Source: Mesaphorura yosii
Taxonomy: Eukaryota > Arthropoda > Collembola > Poduromorpha > Tullbergiidae
Reading direction: 5' to 3'
Assembly: GCA_009869945.1 (NCBI GenBank)
Contig: WIXG01000051.1
Span: 186,001-250,000 of the forward strand
Length of the DNA: 64,000 nucleotides
The notes beneath the pieces were generated by a model. The model was not told the DNA's origin, did no database searches, and worked only from the letters and a program-made list of their open reading frames with translations. Shown here piece after piece: positions 1 to 11,900 of the stretch (position 1 is the first letter of the stretch; the number at the start of each line of letters is the position of its first letter). The translations under genes and the position numbers were made by a program.

Positions 1-3000
1 AGTGTAAATTAATAGAGCAAAAATACGCACGCGAACGATGTGAAGAAACTGGAGAGTACAAATGAACTTCTGTAATCCACATCCGCAAAAGTACCCGCCT
101 GAGACCCTGTCGTTGGTTCAAGAAGGAAACCGTCTTATCATTCGTCTTAATTACGCAGACATTCCCATTTAGAAAGTATATTCGGGTTCGGGTAAGAGAA
201 TTATACTTACGCAATGTTCATTCGCATATTTTCAACCTTGCGAGGAAGTCTTAGCGTTCATTGCTCAACACGCTGGGTAAGATCAGATTCGAAGGCCTGT
301 TTGTCGAATCGATCTAAAAGAGTAAAATGAATGCTCGTAACATCTTTTCCAAATGTGTCGATAAAGAAGTTTACAGAACCTTGTGGATGGGAACATTCCC
401 CACACAATTGGGGGTATTTTATTCAAATAAATTACGTAAATGAGTGTGAGTGTAAGAGCAGTACTCAAAAAGCATATTTTACATCTGCTACTTTCCCTAT
501 GCTTCACCAGTTACAATGCTTATCAAAAGAAATGCATAAAACTGCGAGTACGGATGCATTGTAGGACGAAGCGTATGAGAAAATTAGGGTTGGAGGGCTA
601 GGGACAAACTCCTCTGTTTCCTTTACGCTCGTACTGCTGGTGGCTCAAAAATTCTCATTCATTAGTCTATTAAAGAACACAAAGACTATCTGTCAATCAT
701 GAGATATCCTTTGATATTAGAAGAAAGAAGCTTCCTCTTCCCGTCAGCAATGCAAACAATGAACCTTATGCAATATGACTAAGGATTCGTACACAGTTCG
801 TCAAACCCTTCCGTCTGCGTTCTTAGAGATACGAGCAGAGTAGACAACACAGAGCAGTGTAAGCTAGTCTTGGTCTGGGGTGTTGGAAATTGTGAGGCTT
901 AATTTAGCAAATTGCATTTGCAAGACTTTCCCATTCATCTCCATACTACACAAACACTGTAGTCGTTCGTCGTTGGGCTGATGATGTTGATGATAAGAAA
1001 AGAATTACACACAAAAGAATCGTGGTTCGGAGACAAAAGGCTTGAGGCATTAAAATATTGATTCTTAAGTAGTACATAATATTATCATTAAGTAAATCTA
1101 CTGTGAATGTGAATAAGAATCGCGGCGCGGCGCGATCACACCACCGCACCACCAGCCAACGAGGCAAGTGAAATGAATTCTTGTAAAATAGACTTCAGAC
1201 TTGCTCCCAGATTGCAGCCGTCTATTTCCATTTTCTCCCTGATGTGATGCCTGCTTCTATTTTTTCATTTTCAAGATTGCTTTCTCTAAAATAAAATCCT
1301 GTAGCACTGCACTGCATCTCTTAAGCTGAAGCCTGTTCTTGCTCTCAGTTCGGATTTTGCGTTTTCCCTGCAACATTCGTTTCACATTACGGAAGGATAT
1401 TTCAATATGAATGCTTACTTGTTTGTTGTACATACTATTGCCGTTATTATTATTGTAATGTGAAACTCGCGCGAGCGTCTTTTTGTGCCTTTCTCCATTG
1501 TATTTTATATTTTTAATCAAAAACTTTTCTTTTTACCAGCAACAGAAACACCAGAAGCAAAGTAAATTTCTCCTGAGCTTGTTCGCTTCTCATTCTCATC
1601 AGGAGAACAAAAGAAACGAACGAACGGAGGGATGGATTCCTCGGCTTATTGTTTTTGTGCTTTCTTTCCTGGTGCCGGCGGTATGAAGTACAAAATAGCA
1701 TTCATGGCCTCATAACTTGTGTTTTTATTGTATCTCATGTTCAAAGACTCTTCTTGTACAATTTCTCAAGCACTTGTTTGGTTTCGCTCTATTCTTCTAC
1801 GTGCGGTGTGCGATCGTCGGTCAGCTTCAGCTCACTCAGTTGGTTCAAGAAATCAATTCAATAAAGTTCAATTTTGAATGAATCCTTCGCTGCGGCGGTT
1901 CGTATGTGCTGGAAGTTAAAGTGAGCCGAACTCGATTCAATGGTGAAACAATTACAAAGAAACTTTAGCACAAAGAGCTCTCTGGAATTATTTCAAGACT
2001 GAAGTTTCTGCCCAGTTTAACTTAAACTATCCCAGGCCAGTGAACAAATGGTTGAAGAATTTCCGAAATTCTCAGCCAGAGCTAAACGTAGTTAGTAGTT
2101 ATGAATGAAAATTAAAAATCTCCAGAATTTTGAACTTAGTTGGAATTCAACCGAGTCGACTCGACTCTTTTGATTTGATTCAACTTTGCTCTCCATGAAA
2201 TTGCCACGCCACGGCTGCTTTCATCATAATCGTGGAGTGAAACGGCACGAGTTGACTGCGCGGTGTAATGGGTTTCAAGAACGAGCATAAATACATCACA
2301 GATATTTATTTAAGCTTTAGTAGCGGCTGCTATTTGTATAGAAACTTTCTCGTCGCGAAAGTATTCCAAAAGTATTTTATGTATTTGACGGTGAAATTAG
2401 TTTTTCTCCTTCTTACTTCCTTTGTCTGTGGTAAGCGAAATTCTTTTAGCAGCCAATGGAGCTATACCATGGCACGGCTACGGCAAGGAGCAAACGAAGA
2501 AGTACAATGCGAGCGAACCGGGTCCTAAATGATCTATTGTAACTCTTGACAATGTGATTTATACATAAAGACTTGGCTTTTTACATTCGCCATTCGCCTT
2601 CCAGTGAAATGGCACTGCGCTGCGGCATAGTTTTACAGTAGTTCACTAGCACAATCATTTCAATTGATATATGGGTGACCATAATTCTTTGAGTTGTAAT
2701 AATGCCTTGCTCTGTTCATTCATAAGTCCTTCCATGCTTCCAGTCTGCAAACGCGAGCATTCTCCGCTCCTGCGCTGCTGTCCCCGGAACATAACACATT
2801 TCATTGGGTTCACAGTTGTTGTTCGAGAAGCTAAATCAAATGGCTAAACGACGACGAATGCTCACTTCTTGCAGACTGACAAACCCCAAAACCAAAATAA
2901 AATGATTTCAATGTATGTGGGCTTCCTCTTTCTGTGCCAGTGCCAGTTTGTGCTGGCTGCAGGATACAGAAACTGCAAAAACGGAAAAATAATGTTTGCC

Positions 3001-3848
3001 AAGTTTTTATAAACTGGCTATAAAATTATTGAGCACGTGCGTTCCAGCCATGCTTTGTCGGCTTCGCCGTCATGACTTTTCGCGAAACCCATAAAATTAT
3101 TGCATTCGTTTCCTCCTGGTCCCCGCCACGCCATTTCTGGCGATTAAATCCATGCTAGGAGTTTACTGTGCCCCATTTCCGAATGGAATTGCAGGCAGGT
3201 GATCCTGACATGGCCGCGCGACCAGTTTCCACGCACGTTTAGCAGGACAAATTTGTCGCAGGCTCAGCAAAAGATCGAAAATCGTGTAACTCATAAAAGC
3301 GAAAGCTGCTTTGGACTTGAGCACATCATTACGTGATTAATTCGCCTTTTCGTAACTTCACAGCACACTTTTTGAATTCGTAATTCCCAAATTACATCGA
3401 TATTAAAGACTTTCTCGTCGCTGTACTCGGCTAGCATTAACACTCGTTGGCTCAATAATCTTCTATTGGAGGAGCTGCACAATTTATTAAACACAGAGAA
3501 AGGAATTACTTGCACTGAATTGTCGCCGAAAGAAGTTGTTAGGGGCAAAGCAAAATAGCGAACGCGGAAGATGAAACAGAAACAGCGATGAAGAGAGAAA
3601 GAGGATTATTTCACAGCTCACTTGACTGTCAAAAAGAAATTAGTCAAAGGCAAGAGAAGAAATTAGAGAAAATTATAAGTCTTTGGGAATTAACAGTGTT
3701 ATTGCCAAACTAAGTTGTAAGTAATTCATAACACATCGTGTACAGGGGCATGGCACTAGGCTTACAGGCAGCTTACTGCAAGAGAATGAGACATAAGAAC
3801 TGGTGGTAATTAATTAGCAGTTGGAAGATTTACAAGAGGGAGGGTCTA

Positions 3849-3934
3849 CGGTCAAATGCTCCATTTCCCTTTGCTCCACGGCCTTCGCCCTAACAGCCAT
3901 TTGCTACAAATATAGCCCTTTGCTCCAATGGTCA
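3849..3934 (+). repeat. Left inverted arm of the foldback element
   Basis: An 86-bp arm whose reverse complement recurs at 4327-4444. It lacks 32 bp that the right arm retains. The junction lies at a TTTGCTAC unit that flanks the missing block in the other arm, so the loss is best explained by slippage or recombination between two direct copies of that unit. Confidence 0.85.
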
Positions 3935-4326
3935 AGTGAATGCTGTGTGAGCTCTGGACAGTCAGTCTGCCTGAGTGCATGTGTGAAGATGCTTGTATTT
4001 TTTAACAACCGGACTGCCATAATGGTTGACAAGGAATTGCGGTTTGTGCCAAGCTCAAAAGGAAAGCCCATATTTATCGGCGGGTTTGAACGGGTGGGTT
4101 CAAAATAATGTATTCTGAAGACCAGAATTTCCAGGAAGGAGTGCAATCTAATTGCTTCGATCGAGCTAACTGCGATGTGCAAAATATAGACGAGCAAATT
4201 AAGAACATAATTGATACGAATAACACGACTACAGACAGCACAAAAGCTGATTTGAGCTTGCAATCACACGTTAACGACTGAAGTTCTTAAATTTTGAGGA
4301 ATATTGTTTTTTTCTTGTAATAAACG

Positions 4327-4444
4327 TGACCATTGGAGCAAAGGGCTATATTTGTAGCAAAGGGTCTTAGTGCATTCGCCCCAGTGTAGCAAATGGCTGT
4401 TAGGGCGAAGGTCGTGGAGCAAAGGGAAATGGAGCATTTGACCG
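4327..4444 (-). repeat. Right inverted arm of the foldback element
   Basis: A 118-bp arm, the fuller copy. Read on the minus strand it matches the left arm base for base except for one G/A difference and an extra 32-bp segment located after the first TTTGCTAC unit. If the region is transcribed through (it would lie in an intron of the left Ig gene), the two arms could fold into a stem of about 86 base pairs. Confidence 0.85.
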
Positions 4445-7400
4445 ACCACGAGAGGGAGAGAACTCTCAACTCAACGACACGACAACGCTGTACTTGTGCT
4501 GTACGAAGCCAAGCCATGCCAAAATTGTAAATTCATGGAATAGGAATTAAAAACTTGAAGTCTTTGTAATTCAACTACTTTCCCAAGTGGACCGAGCCAG
4601 TAAATTTGGAATTCACCACCAGTCAGTCTGCCACCTACGCATAGTACAAGCTGAAGACTCGCAGCGGTAGAGAACGCAATGTCAAAGGAGTCAAAGCCTT
4701 GTGGAGTTGGACCGGCCAGACTTCATTGGGAAGTGGAGTAAACTTGTCGGACAACTCCAAACAAAAATTGTGTTTTATTCCATAATAATTTATGTACGTG
4801 TTCAGTTCACACAGAATAAAAAATAATTCATGACTTGAAGAAAGCACAAACAAAACTCTCACAAGGCAAAACTTTAGCACTCACTTTCCAGCCAGCGCTC
4901 GCACGTAGTCGTTTCTCTGCAGTCAATTTATTGTTGTGCCTAACCTCAATAGTGGCGGCATAGCAAGGCTCTGTGCTCTGGTCTGAGATCGAGCAGTCAA
5001 AGAAAACTTATTTTCTCACTGTTCTTTCGCCTTCGCGACTGGAATGTTTTGTTACAGATGTCTTTTTGAAATATAAGTTGAATAATGCACACCGCACCGA
5101 CAGCACTAACTTCTAGTACGTGATTTTTCCTGCTTCGACTTGAGTTTTCCTTTCACCAACTCAAGTTGGACTTTTCTCTTGAGTAACCAAACGCGGGTCG
5201 ACAGACACCTCAGCCGGGGCTGTGAGCGTATCTGGAGCACATTCATTTTTAAAAAGGACGAGTTCAGAGATTCAATGTTCGATTCTTCCTTGCCATCGTG
5301 CTGTGCAAGCTCACCGCAAAGCAGCAGTGTACACAGCATCGCAGTGAAGGCAGAGCGGTGAAAGTAAAGTTAACAATCTCCGGAACTGCGAGCGGACAGT
5401 TGCCAACTGTAGTTAAGCAACAAAAGGACGGAAGCAAAAGTGAATTCTCGCTCCACAAAGATATATTATGAACATGCACAAGAATTGATGGATACACGGG
5501 GGTATTAAAGTAAGGAGATACGAGAGTGTGGGAATGAACGAGAAAATAGTCGGCCATCGCCAACGCACATCTCCAGACTCCCGAGACTGTATTTCTATTT
5601 TGATAAAGAGTCCAGGGAATACCGTGGAGCTTTCGCGAAAAGCGAATTGAGGTTTCAAGTCAAGCCAGCCGAAATAGCTTTGGAGCAAAAACAAAACACC
5701 AACACACCACGCACGCGGAGCAGTTCGAGTGCAATTCCGTACTTTCTGACTGAGTTCAGACACGACTGAAGTAGGTAAACATCACGCATCACCGTAACGT
5801 GCGAATCATCTGGATTTGGCCTGTTTACTTGGGAAATATTGCATTGTCAATAATAAATAGAAACGACGAGTCAAGTATAAATTCAGAGTTCCAGGCTGGA
5901 TCACTGGTCCTTCAAGCTCGTCATAATTTGAAGGGGCACATCCAGCTCGTGGCCTGTCGCTTTTGCTGCTAATGGCCGCAGTAACTCAGTTCCTTAAAAA
6001 GAACCAATTGATGGCGTAGTTTTGACCACGGAATGACTGGCTGAAGAATTCGAGCCGTGCGTCAGGTTCGAGCGGTCCGAGTCAAGTCGGAAGAAAGAGC
6101 AAGCAAGATTCCATTCTGAGATAATGCGATTATCTTTTTCAGCCGCAATAAAGCTTCAAAAGACACTTTTCCTCAACAGCCCCACGACTCACAACGATGA
6201 AGCTGAACTGGGCAATAATGCAGCACGGTGGTGAGTGAAAGTGAAGGCAAAACTTATGTAGCCGTACATAATATGGCAAATGAACATTGGCCTGGTTTTC
6301 CCATCCAAAAGACATTTCTTCCTTATGTCAGCCTCAGTCCAGCTCTGCTCTGTAGCTTGTGGTGGAATGAAAAAGTTGTACAATTGCATTTCCTGTGATG
6401 CCGCGATGCGAGAGGAACTCACACGCATGAAGCGGCAAGCGGAGGCAGCCAGAAATGTGTTAAAACTCCACTGTACGTACGAAACGTGTGCGGCCGTCTC
6501 TAATGCCACGATTGCACTGCAACGAGCGGCGGTGACGACGAGCAGTGTCCTGTATAATGGGAATGGGGCAAATTGGCTAAACTTATGAAAGTGATGATAA
6601 TGGCAATGGCAGGCCTCGTGCAGTGCGGTGCAAGGAGGAAAGAGACATTCAACCCGACAACTTTTCCATCTCATCAACATTTATCATCTGCGAGAATCTT
6701 TCTCACCCCAGATGAACTATAAGACGGTGACGGCATACAGCATTTCTTGCTTGCGCAGACATGAGTGCAATTGGAAAAAGACATATTGCCATAAATTACG
6801 GTCGTAGAAAGAGTAAGATCAAGACCAAGTCGTCATGATAATTCGTTGAGAGGCGACTTCAGAAGACTGAAGCAGTGAAAGCATGGCATATGCCTCTGAA
6901 AGCTTTTGCCTGGAATTAAACTCAGGAGCTTCCAAGTCATCATTTGCGATAATAAGCCTGAAATTTGCGTCCACATTCTTAAGCCTGCCTGCTCGTTTGT
7001 GTACGAGTGAAAAATGGTTCTCAAATATACGCCTTCGCCTTTGAGTTCCTCGTTCCTGATTTTATGGTCCAGCAAATTTACTTACTGCAAGTCGCAAGTC
7101 TACTCTACACTGAATGCATGGTGCGTGTCTCGAGTTAAAGCTCTCCCTATTCATTAACGCGATTTTACGACTACATCACGAGTCGGCGCTCCTGTCAAGC
7201 TTGGAAACGCTTCCACTGCATTGGTGAAGTTATTATGAGGTGTGTAAAAGCCACAAAAACTTGTGCCAACTCGAATTTGAATCTCATCTGTCTTCATTAA
7301 CAACGTGCTCGTCATGTACGCTTGCTAAACATTAAAATTCACTTTCCTTCTGTCACGACAATAAATTCACTTCTCCACTCCGCGCCTGCCTGTCTAGCCT

Positions 7401-8578
7401 GACTCAAGTTGAACTAATTCGACACAGCCTTCGCACCACTCAACTCTGCTCATTATGATCTGGTTAATCTGGTCTCTAGCTCTGGCTGCGTGAGGTGGTC
7501 TCTGGAAAGTCGTGAATTACGAATTCGGCTTGACAAGGGCTGAACTTTGGCAAATCCTTTTCTCCGCATCCGACTGCTGCATCTCAGCATGACAATTCAC
7601 TCACAACACAATTTCCTACACGAATAGATCATCTTGTTATTTCCTGTCGGGCTCTCCTTTGCCTTTGCCTTTTGGTTTTGACAAACCTTCAATAAATTGT
7701 TTGCGAGTTTGATCCCCGCATTCACTCAAACTCAAACCCGGATCGCATTTTTTGCTGAACTTGCTGTCTGCCTGAACAATCGTATTCAATCATATGGAAG
7801 AAGAGATTCAAAACAGAATTATGAGCCGCAACTGACTATAAATATTTTGAATTGACTTGTCGAACGCGCATTGTGCGCGTGTCCTGAGTCTCGCCCTCGT
7901 ATCTCCAGTGATGCACAGCCACGGGAAGCGTTTTTGGTCCTGCATTATCGTATACTCTTGCGATTGATTGAATAGCAATGCCAAGCTCAAGCGACGCGGC
8001 ACGGCGGTGCTGGTTTGATCTTATTCATTCATACGTAAAGAGAAATTGATTCCCTTTTCACTGGGGCCGAGAGCGAGCCGAGTCGGGGCTTTCCTCTTTG
8101 GTTTAATCTTTTGAAATGCGTCCCGTGTCAACATAAAGTGATATTACAAGATTGTGTAATATAAAGATCAGGAAATAAGCAGGATTACAGAATGTTCATG
8201 TATGCGTACGTAGCTGGCCTTACAATTTGTTACTCCTCTTGACATTTGCCATTCTGCAAACTTTACTCAAGATTTGTTTGGTCCTTTGAACAGCAACCCT
8301 TTCATTTGCTTGGGCCGTTGGGCTATCCTAGAAACAAATAAGAATCGTGCTCGAAACCTCTGCTTTCAACCCTCGTGGGCATTTCTCGGATCGGATGCAA
8401 TGCTAATGGAAGTTTCGCAGTTCATTAGATTTAATAAGAAATATATACACAAAACTAATTTAAATTGATTTAAACTCGTTCGAGCTTGGCAATTGTGGTT
8501 TTGTCCTCTCGCCCTTTGCTCTTCGTATTCATTACGCTGCTGCAATGCAAAGGTAAGACGAAAGTTAGTTGGACTCAC

Positions 8579-8944
8579 CAAAAACAATCATGCTGGCTGC
8601 CTTGTACGCTTCTCCTTCGAACGTGGAGACTCTGCATAAATATATTCCGCTGAGGTTGACTGAAGGTCTGTAGATCTGCAGAGCGCGGTACATTTTGTAT
8701 GCGTCCTGCGATGCCTGGTACTCCAAATTCAGTTTTCCTTTGAGGATTCCTAGAGCCTTCGGTCGTTGATTGGGAATCCACTGATAGACTGGAGACTGCT
8801 CATCTTTGAAGAACCATTTCACGACCAGGCCTGGTCGCTCGGCTTCGTCGAGCGTGTAGTCACAGTCAAGGGTCACATACTCCACGGTGCCGTTCTGAAT
8901 GAGCCGTGGCACTCGTAGGTCGTTGATATGCACCCCAGTCACTC
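8579..8944 (-). CDS. Left Ig-domain protein, exon 2 (V-type immunoglobulin domain)
   Basis: This 366-bp internal exon encodes the first Ig domain of a secreted or cell-surface protein. The acceptor TTGGCAG lies just before 8944 and the donor G/GTGAGT at 8578-8577; both borders are phase 1, as usual for exons that carry one Ig domain. Counting from the first Met of exon 1, the Ig-fold cysteines are Cys87 (in LDCDY) and Cys163 (in GIYLC, the tyrosine corner), with the core Trp103 in VKWFF. Possible N-glycosylation sites are Asn77 (NGT) and Asn156 (NLS). The product closely resembles the right paralog (112 of 121 whole codons give the same residue) and, from memory, an arthropod two-Ig-domain family related in style to beaten-path adhesion proteins. 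The binding partner is unknown. The gene is incomplete here because exon 3 was not found. Confidence 0.9.
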
Positions 8945-11900
8945 CTGCCAAGAAACAAATAGACGAGAATCAAATATAAATGCGTAATGAGCTTGTTGGT
9001 TCGTCACGTATGCTTAACGAGTAAAAGTTCAAGTTGAGTTGAGGTCGATGTCGGGTCTCTTCAACCCGAGTTTGATATTTGGGTTACTTTCGATTTACAT
9101 CAACGGAGGTCTGTCTTGTATAATTCCCTCGGTTTCAAGCTTGGTATTGGTATTCTGGGTTGAGGTTGGAACGTGAGGCAAGTATCAATTAATGTCATTT
9201 ACTCCTGCAAGCGTAAATTTACATAACGTCCCTGAGTTTCGCTCACGCTCTCGACTCTTTCCAAATGCATTTTATTCTAAAGGACAGCAGAGACTTGCTC
9301 GGTGCAATGTTCGATCATGAACAACACAAAAGCGTCAAGACTTTGACGTAAATAATTCATACGGTTATTTATTGGTTTACTTTTTCAGCCGAGTCGGCCA
9401 TTCTTTAAGCCAGTGGATATGCGAAAAGCTGAGCTTCGAGTAAATATTAAATGCAAATATGTTTATTCAGAAATATAAACCTGCCAGTTTTAAAAATGAA
9501 GTCTTAGCACAAATGCCCGAAAAGCATCTGGGTCACTCAGTTACTGGGCTATTTAGATAGCCAGATTCAGACGCGAATCATTATTAAATCATGCCACATG
9601 GAACTGGTTTTCCCGCTTGCTTCCGCGCACGGATCATTTATGGTGTGCACACAATAAGCAATTTTGCAGTTTGCAACAAACTTAATTCTCGAAATACAAA
9701 AAAAGTGAAACGCGAATTTTGAATTCCATACTTCAGGGAACCAATGGACAATGCAAGAGACAGCGTATTTGCATTTGGATTGATGCCATGGTCGTCTAAT
9801 TTTCCTGAAAGTAGCCCCGAGCTCAGTTAGTGAACTGGATCCCAGTCAGACAAATTATTTACTGCAATAATTTCGAAAAGTGTAGTTCAGTTGTTCGGCT
9901 CCCAATGTCCGTTTCAATCTCGGCTTCCATAAATTTATTCATTGCGCGCGGAAGAAAGTGGTCGGATCCATTTGAGATCCTAAAAAGCATCAAGGCAGCA
10001 CTAAAATGGTTTCATTGTAATATGTTAAGCCTTTTTAGTGCCCATTTGTCCGTCTAACAATGGCATTAGGCATCCGAGTCCTTCTGTGACTCCGAGACCG
10101 AGACTCTCGCGGCACGGCACGAATAGAAAATGCTTAGTAGCGAAATTCACTTTATGTAATCAGTGATGTAGTGAGCGAGACGGAAAAGGGAAAGATACCT
10201 TACTCGGATGATGTGCATGAATGCCCCAATTTGCATTAAGAAGCTTACAAGTCAAAAAAGCTCAGGTTTGCTTCCAGGGCGGTGGCATGGTGTGCCCACT
10301 TGCTTGCTTGCCTGCCTGCATGAAAGGAGAAAAGGACTAAGGACAGTGAAAGATGATTGCTTCAAAGGATGGCACACTTTCATGATAAGCGAACCGAGCC
10401 TGTGGCTCTTTCAGATGGCGATGGCCATTTCATCCGTCTAATAATAATGGTACCTTGTTTGTCGTCGACATGACGCCCAGATTTGGGACGCAGAAGGCGC
10501 AAATGCCCGTTTATATTTTGACACTGTTGGCAAATCTTTTGAATTTGAATTGAATCCCGTAAAGAAACTATTTTGTTTGTTGTCAACACAAATTGTAAGA
10601 CCTTCTCGAGCCCACGACCTGTCTCTATCAAGAAAAATGGATCCTTAGTCTCTCTCTGCAATCAGTAGCAATCTCAATAATGGGCAAAGAGAATGCGCCT
10701 TTTCAATTTATACAGCCTGAGAACCGGAACTGAGACATGAATTGATTGAATATCGAATAGAGGCGAGCCGTTACACAACAGCACCACAAAAAAGAGACAA
10801 GAGACGTGGACTCGCGCCCTGGATTGAAACTGTGCTTGAAAAAATTCTTTTCATTTCTGCAATCCCAACGAAGTTGAACGCGTCTTTCGTTCTCAAATTC
10901 TATAAAGTTATGCATCATTTGTTAAGACGACGTTCGTAACCAGCGCCAACTCTAACATGCTCATGCTCATAAATGCCAGAGGCCTTTAGTTCAAAGTGAT
11001 GTCCTCTCCGTGCGAAATGGCCTGGAAAATCGTACTCGTCACGTGGCTGTGTGGCTCTTAGGATTCTGAGTCCCGGGGAAATTCTATCCTTCTCATGAAG
11101 TTGACATTTGCTTGTAACATCCAGAAATTTTGCCGTGTCCAACACACAGCGCACACAGAGAAATTTGGCATGTGTCAATAGAAATTATTTTAGCTTTAGG
11201 GTCCGACAAAAGTAGAGCACGCGTATCAACATCAAGCAAGTTGAAGAACGATGAGCCGTAGTGGCATCGCTGGAAGAAACTTTTTAAGTGCAGAGTTTTT
11301 TCTGCCCGCCTGCGTCTGTAAGACATTTACACGATTTGGCTTCCAACGCGTCGAGAATGTCCCGAGATTCTCAGAGCGACATTTCATCTAATAACTTTGG
11401 ACAGCGACGCCTCATTCGCAAGTTTTCTATTGTACATCGTGCACATCCAACTTTTTAAACACATAACTTGAGATATGTCAGTCATAAACACTAATTGCTT
11501 TCCTCAGAGATGAGCAACGTGCGAGAAAGAGCACAAGAACAATACTTCTTCGTAGTTTGTTGCTGCTGTTCGTTCGCAGTGTCAAACGAAGTTTCTGTTG
11601 ATGTAGTTTTAAGTAGCGTAATAAACGCCAAACACAAACCGCTCTACTTTTAATACGACAGGTCGGCTCGAATTCAACCTGTCCTACATTTTTTGTTCTC
11701 ATATCTTTGTGTTTGCTAACGATTTTGGCTGGTCGTTATCTTGCGTGTGACAAGCACACCTTCAACGTTGGCACTGAGCTTTATTCCAGAGTGATAGTCA
11801 ATTGCAATGTCGCCGGTCAGCACGACCAAAAGCAAAATGCAATTTTGTCTATTCTTTTTCGTTCTTTCAATTCATTCACTCAATTCCGAGTCGGTCTGAG

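Larger units (their letters stand above)
3849..4444. mobile_element. Foldback / MITE-like element with long near-perfect inverted arms
   Basis: The left arm (3849-3934, 86 bp) is the reverse complement of the right arm (4327-4444, 118 bp) with one substitution. The length difference is a single 32-bp block present only in the right arm. Both arms begin CGGTCAAATG and are built from short related units of the type TTTGCTCC / TTTGCTAC. The 392-bp centre shows no transposase and no recognisable protein. I could not find a convincing target-site duplication beside either end, so the superfamily is unknown. Arm identity near 99 percent indicates a young insertion or recent arm homogenisation. A non-autonomous DNA transposon or foldback element is the best reading; a locally generated inverted duplication is the alternative. 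Confidence 0.75.
1..8578. other. Non-coding stretch downstream of the left Ig exon
   Basis: The splice donor at 8578-8577 (minus strand) shows that the left Ig gene continues leftward, so this is probably its second intron, perhaps with later exons. I looked on the minus strand for a counterpart of the right gene's third exon (Cys-Trp-Ala, then Gly-Val-Tyr-Pro-Glu-Pro) and did not find it, so that exon is either too diverged to see by eye or lies beyond position 1. The only structured element seen is the foldback repeat at 3849-4444. Open frames here, including an overlapping sense/antisense pair at 6189-6680, carry no recognisable domain. Confidence 0.5.

Noticed and set aside
6189..6680. 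A 163-codon minus-strand open frame overlapping a 102-codon plus-strand frame.
   Set aside because: No domain, no signal peptide, no splice-linked neighbours; the two frames overlap antisense and neither looks like protein. Chance opening in a locally GC-richer stretch.
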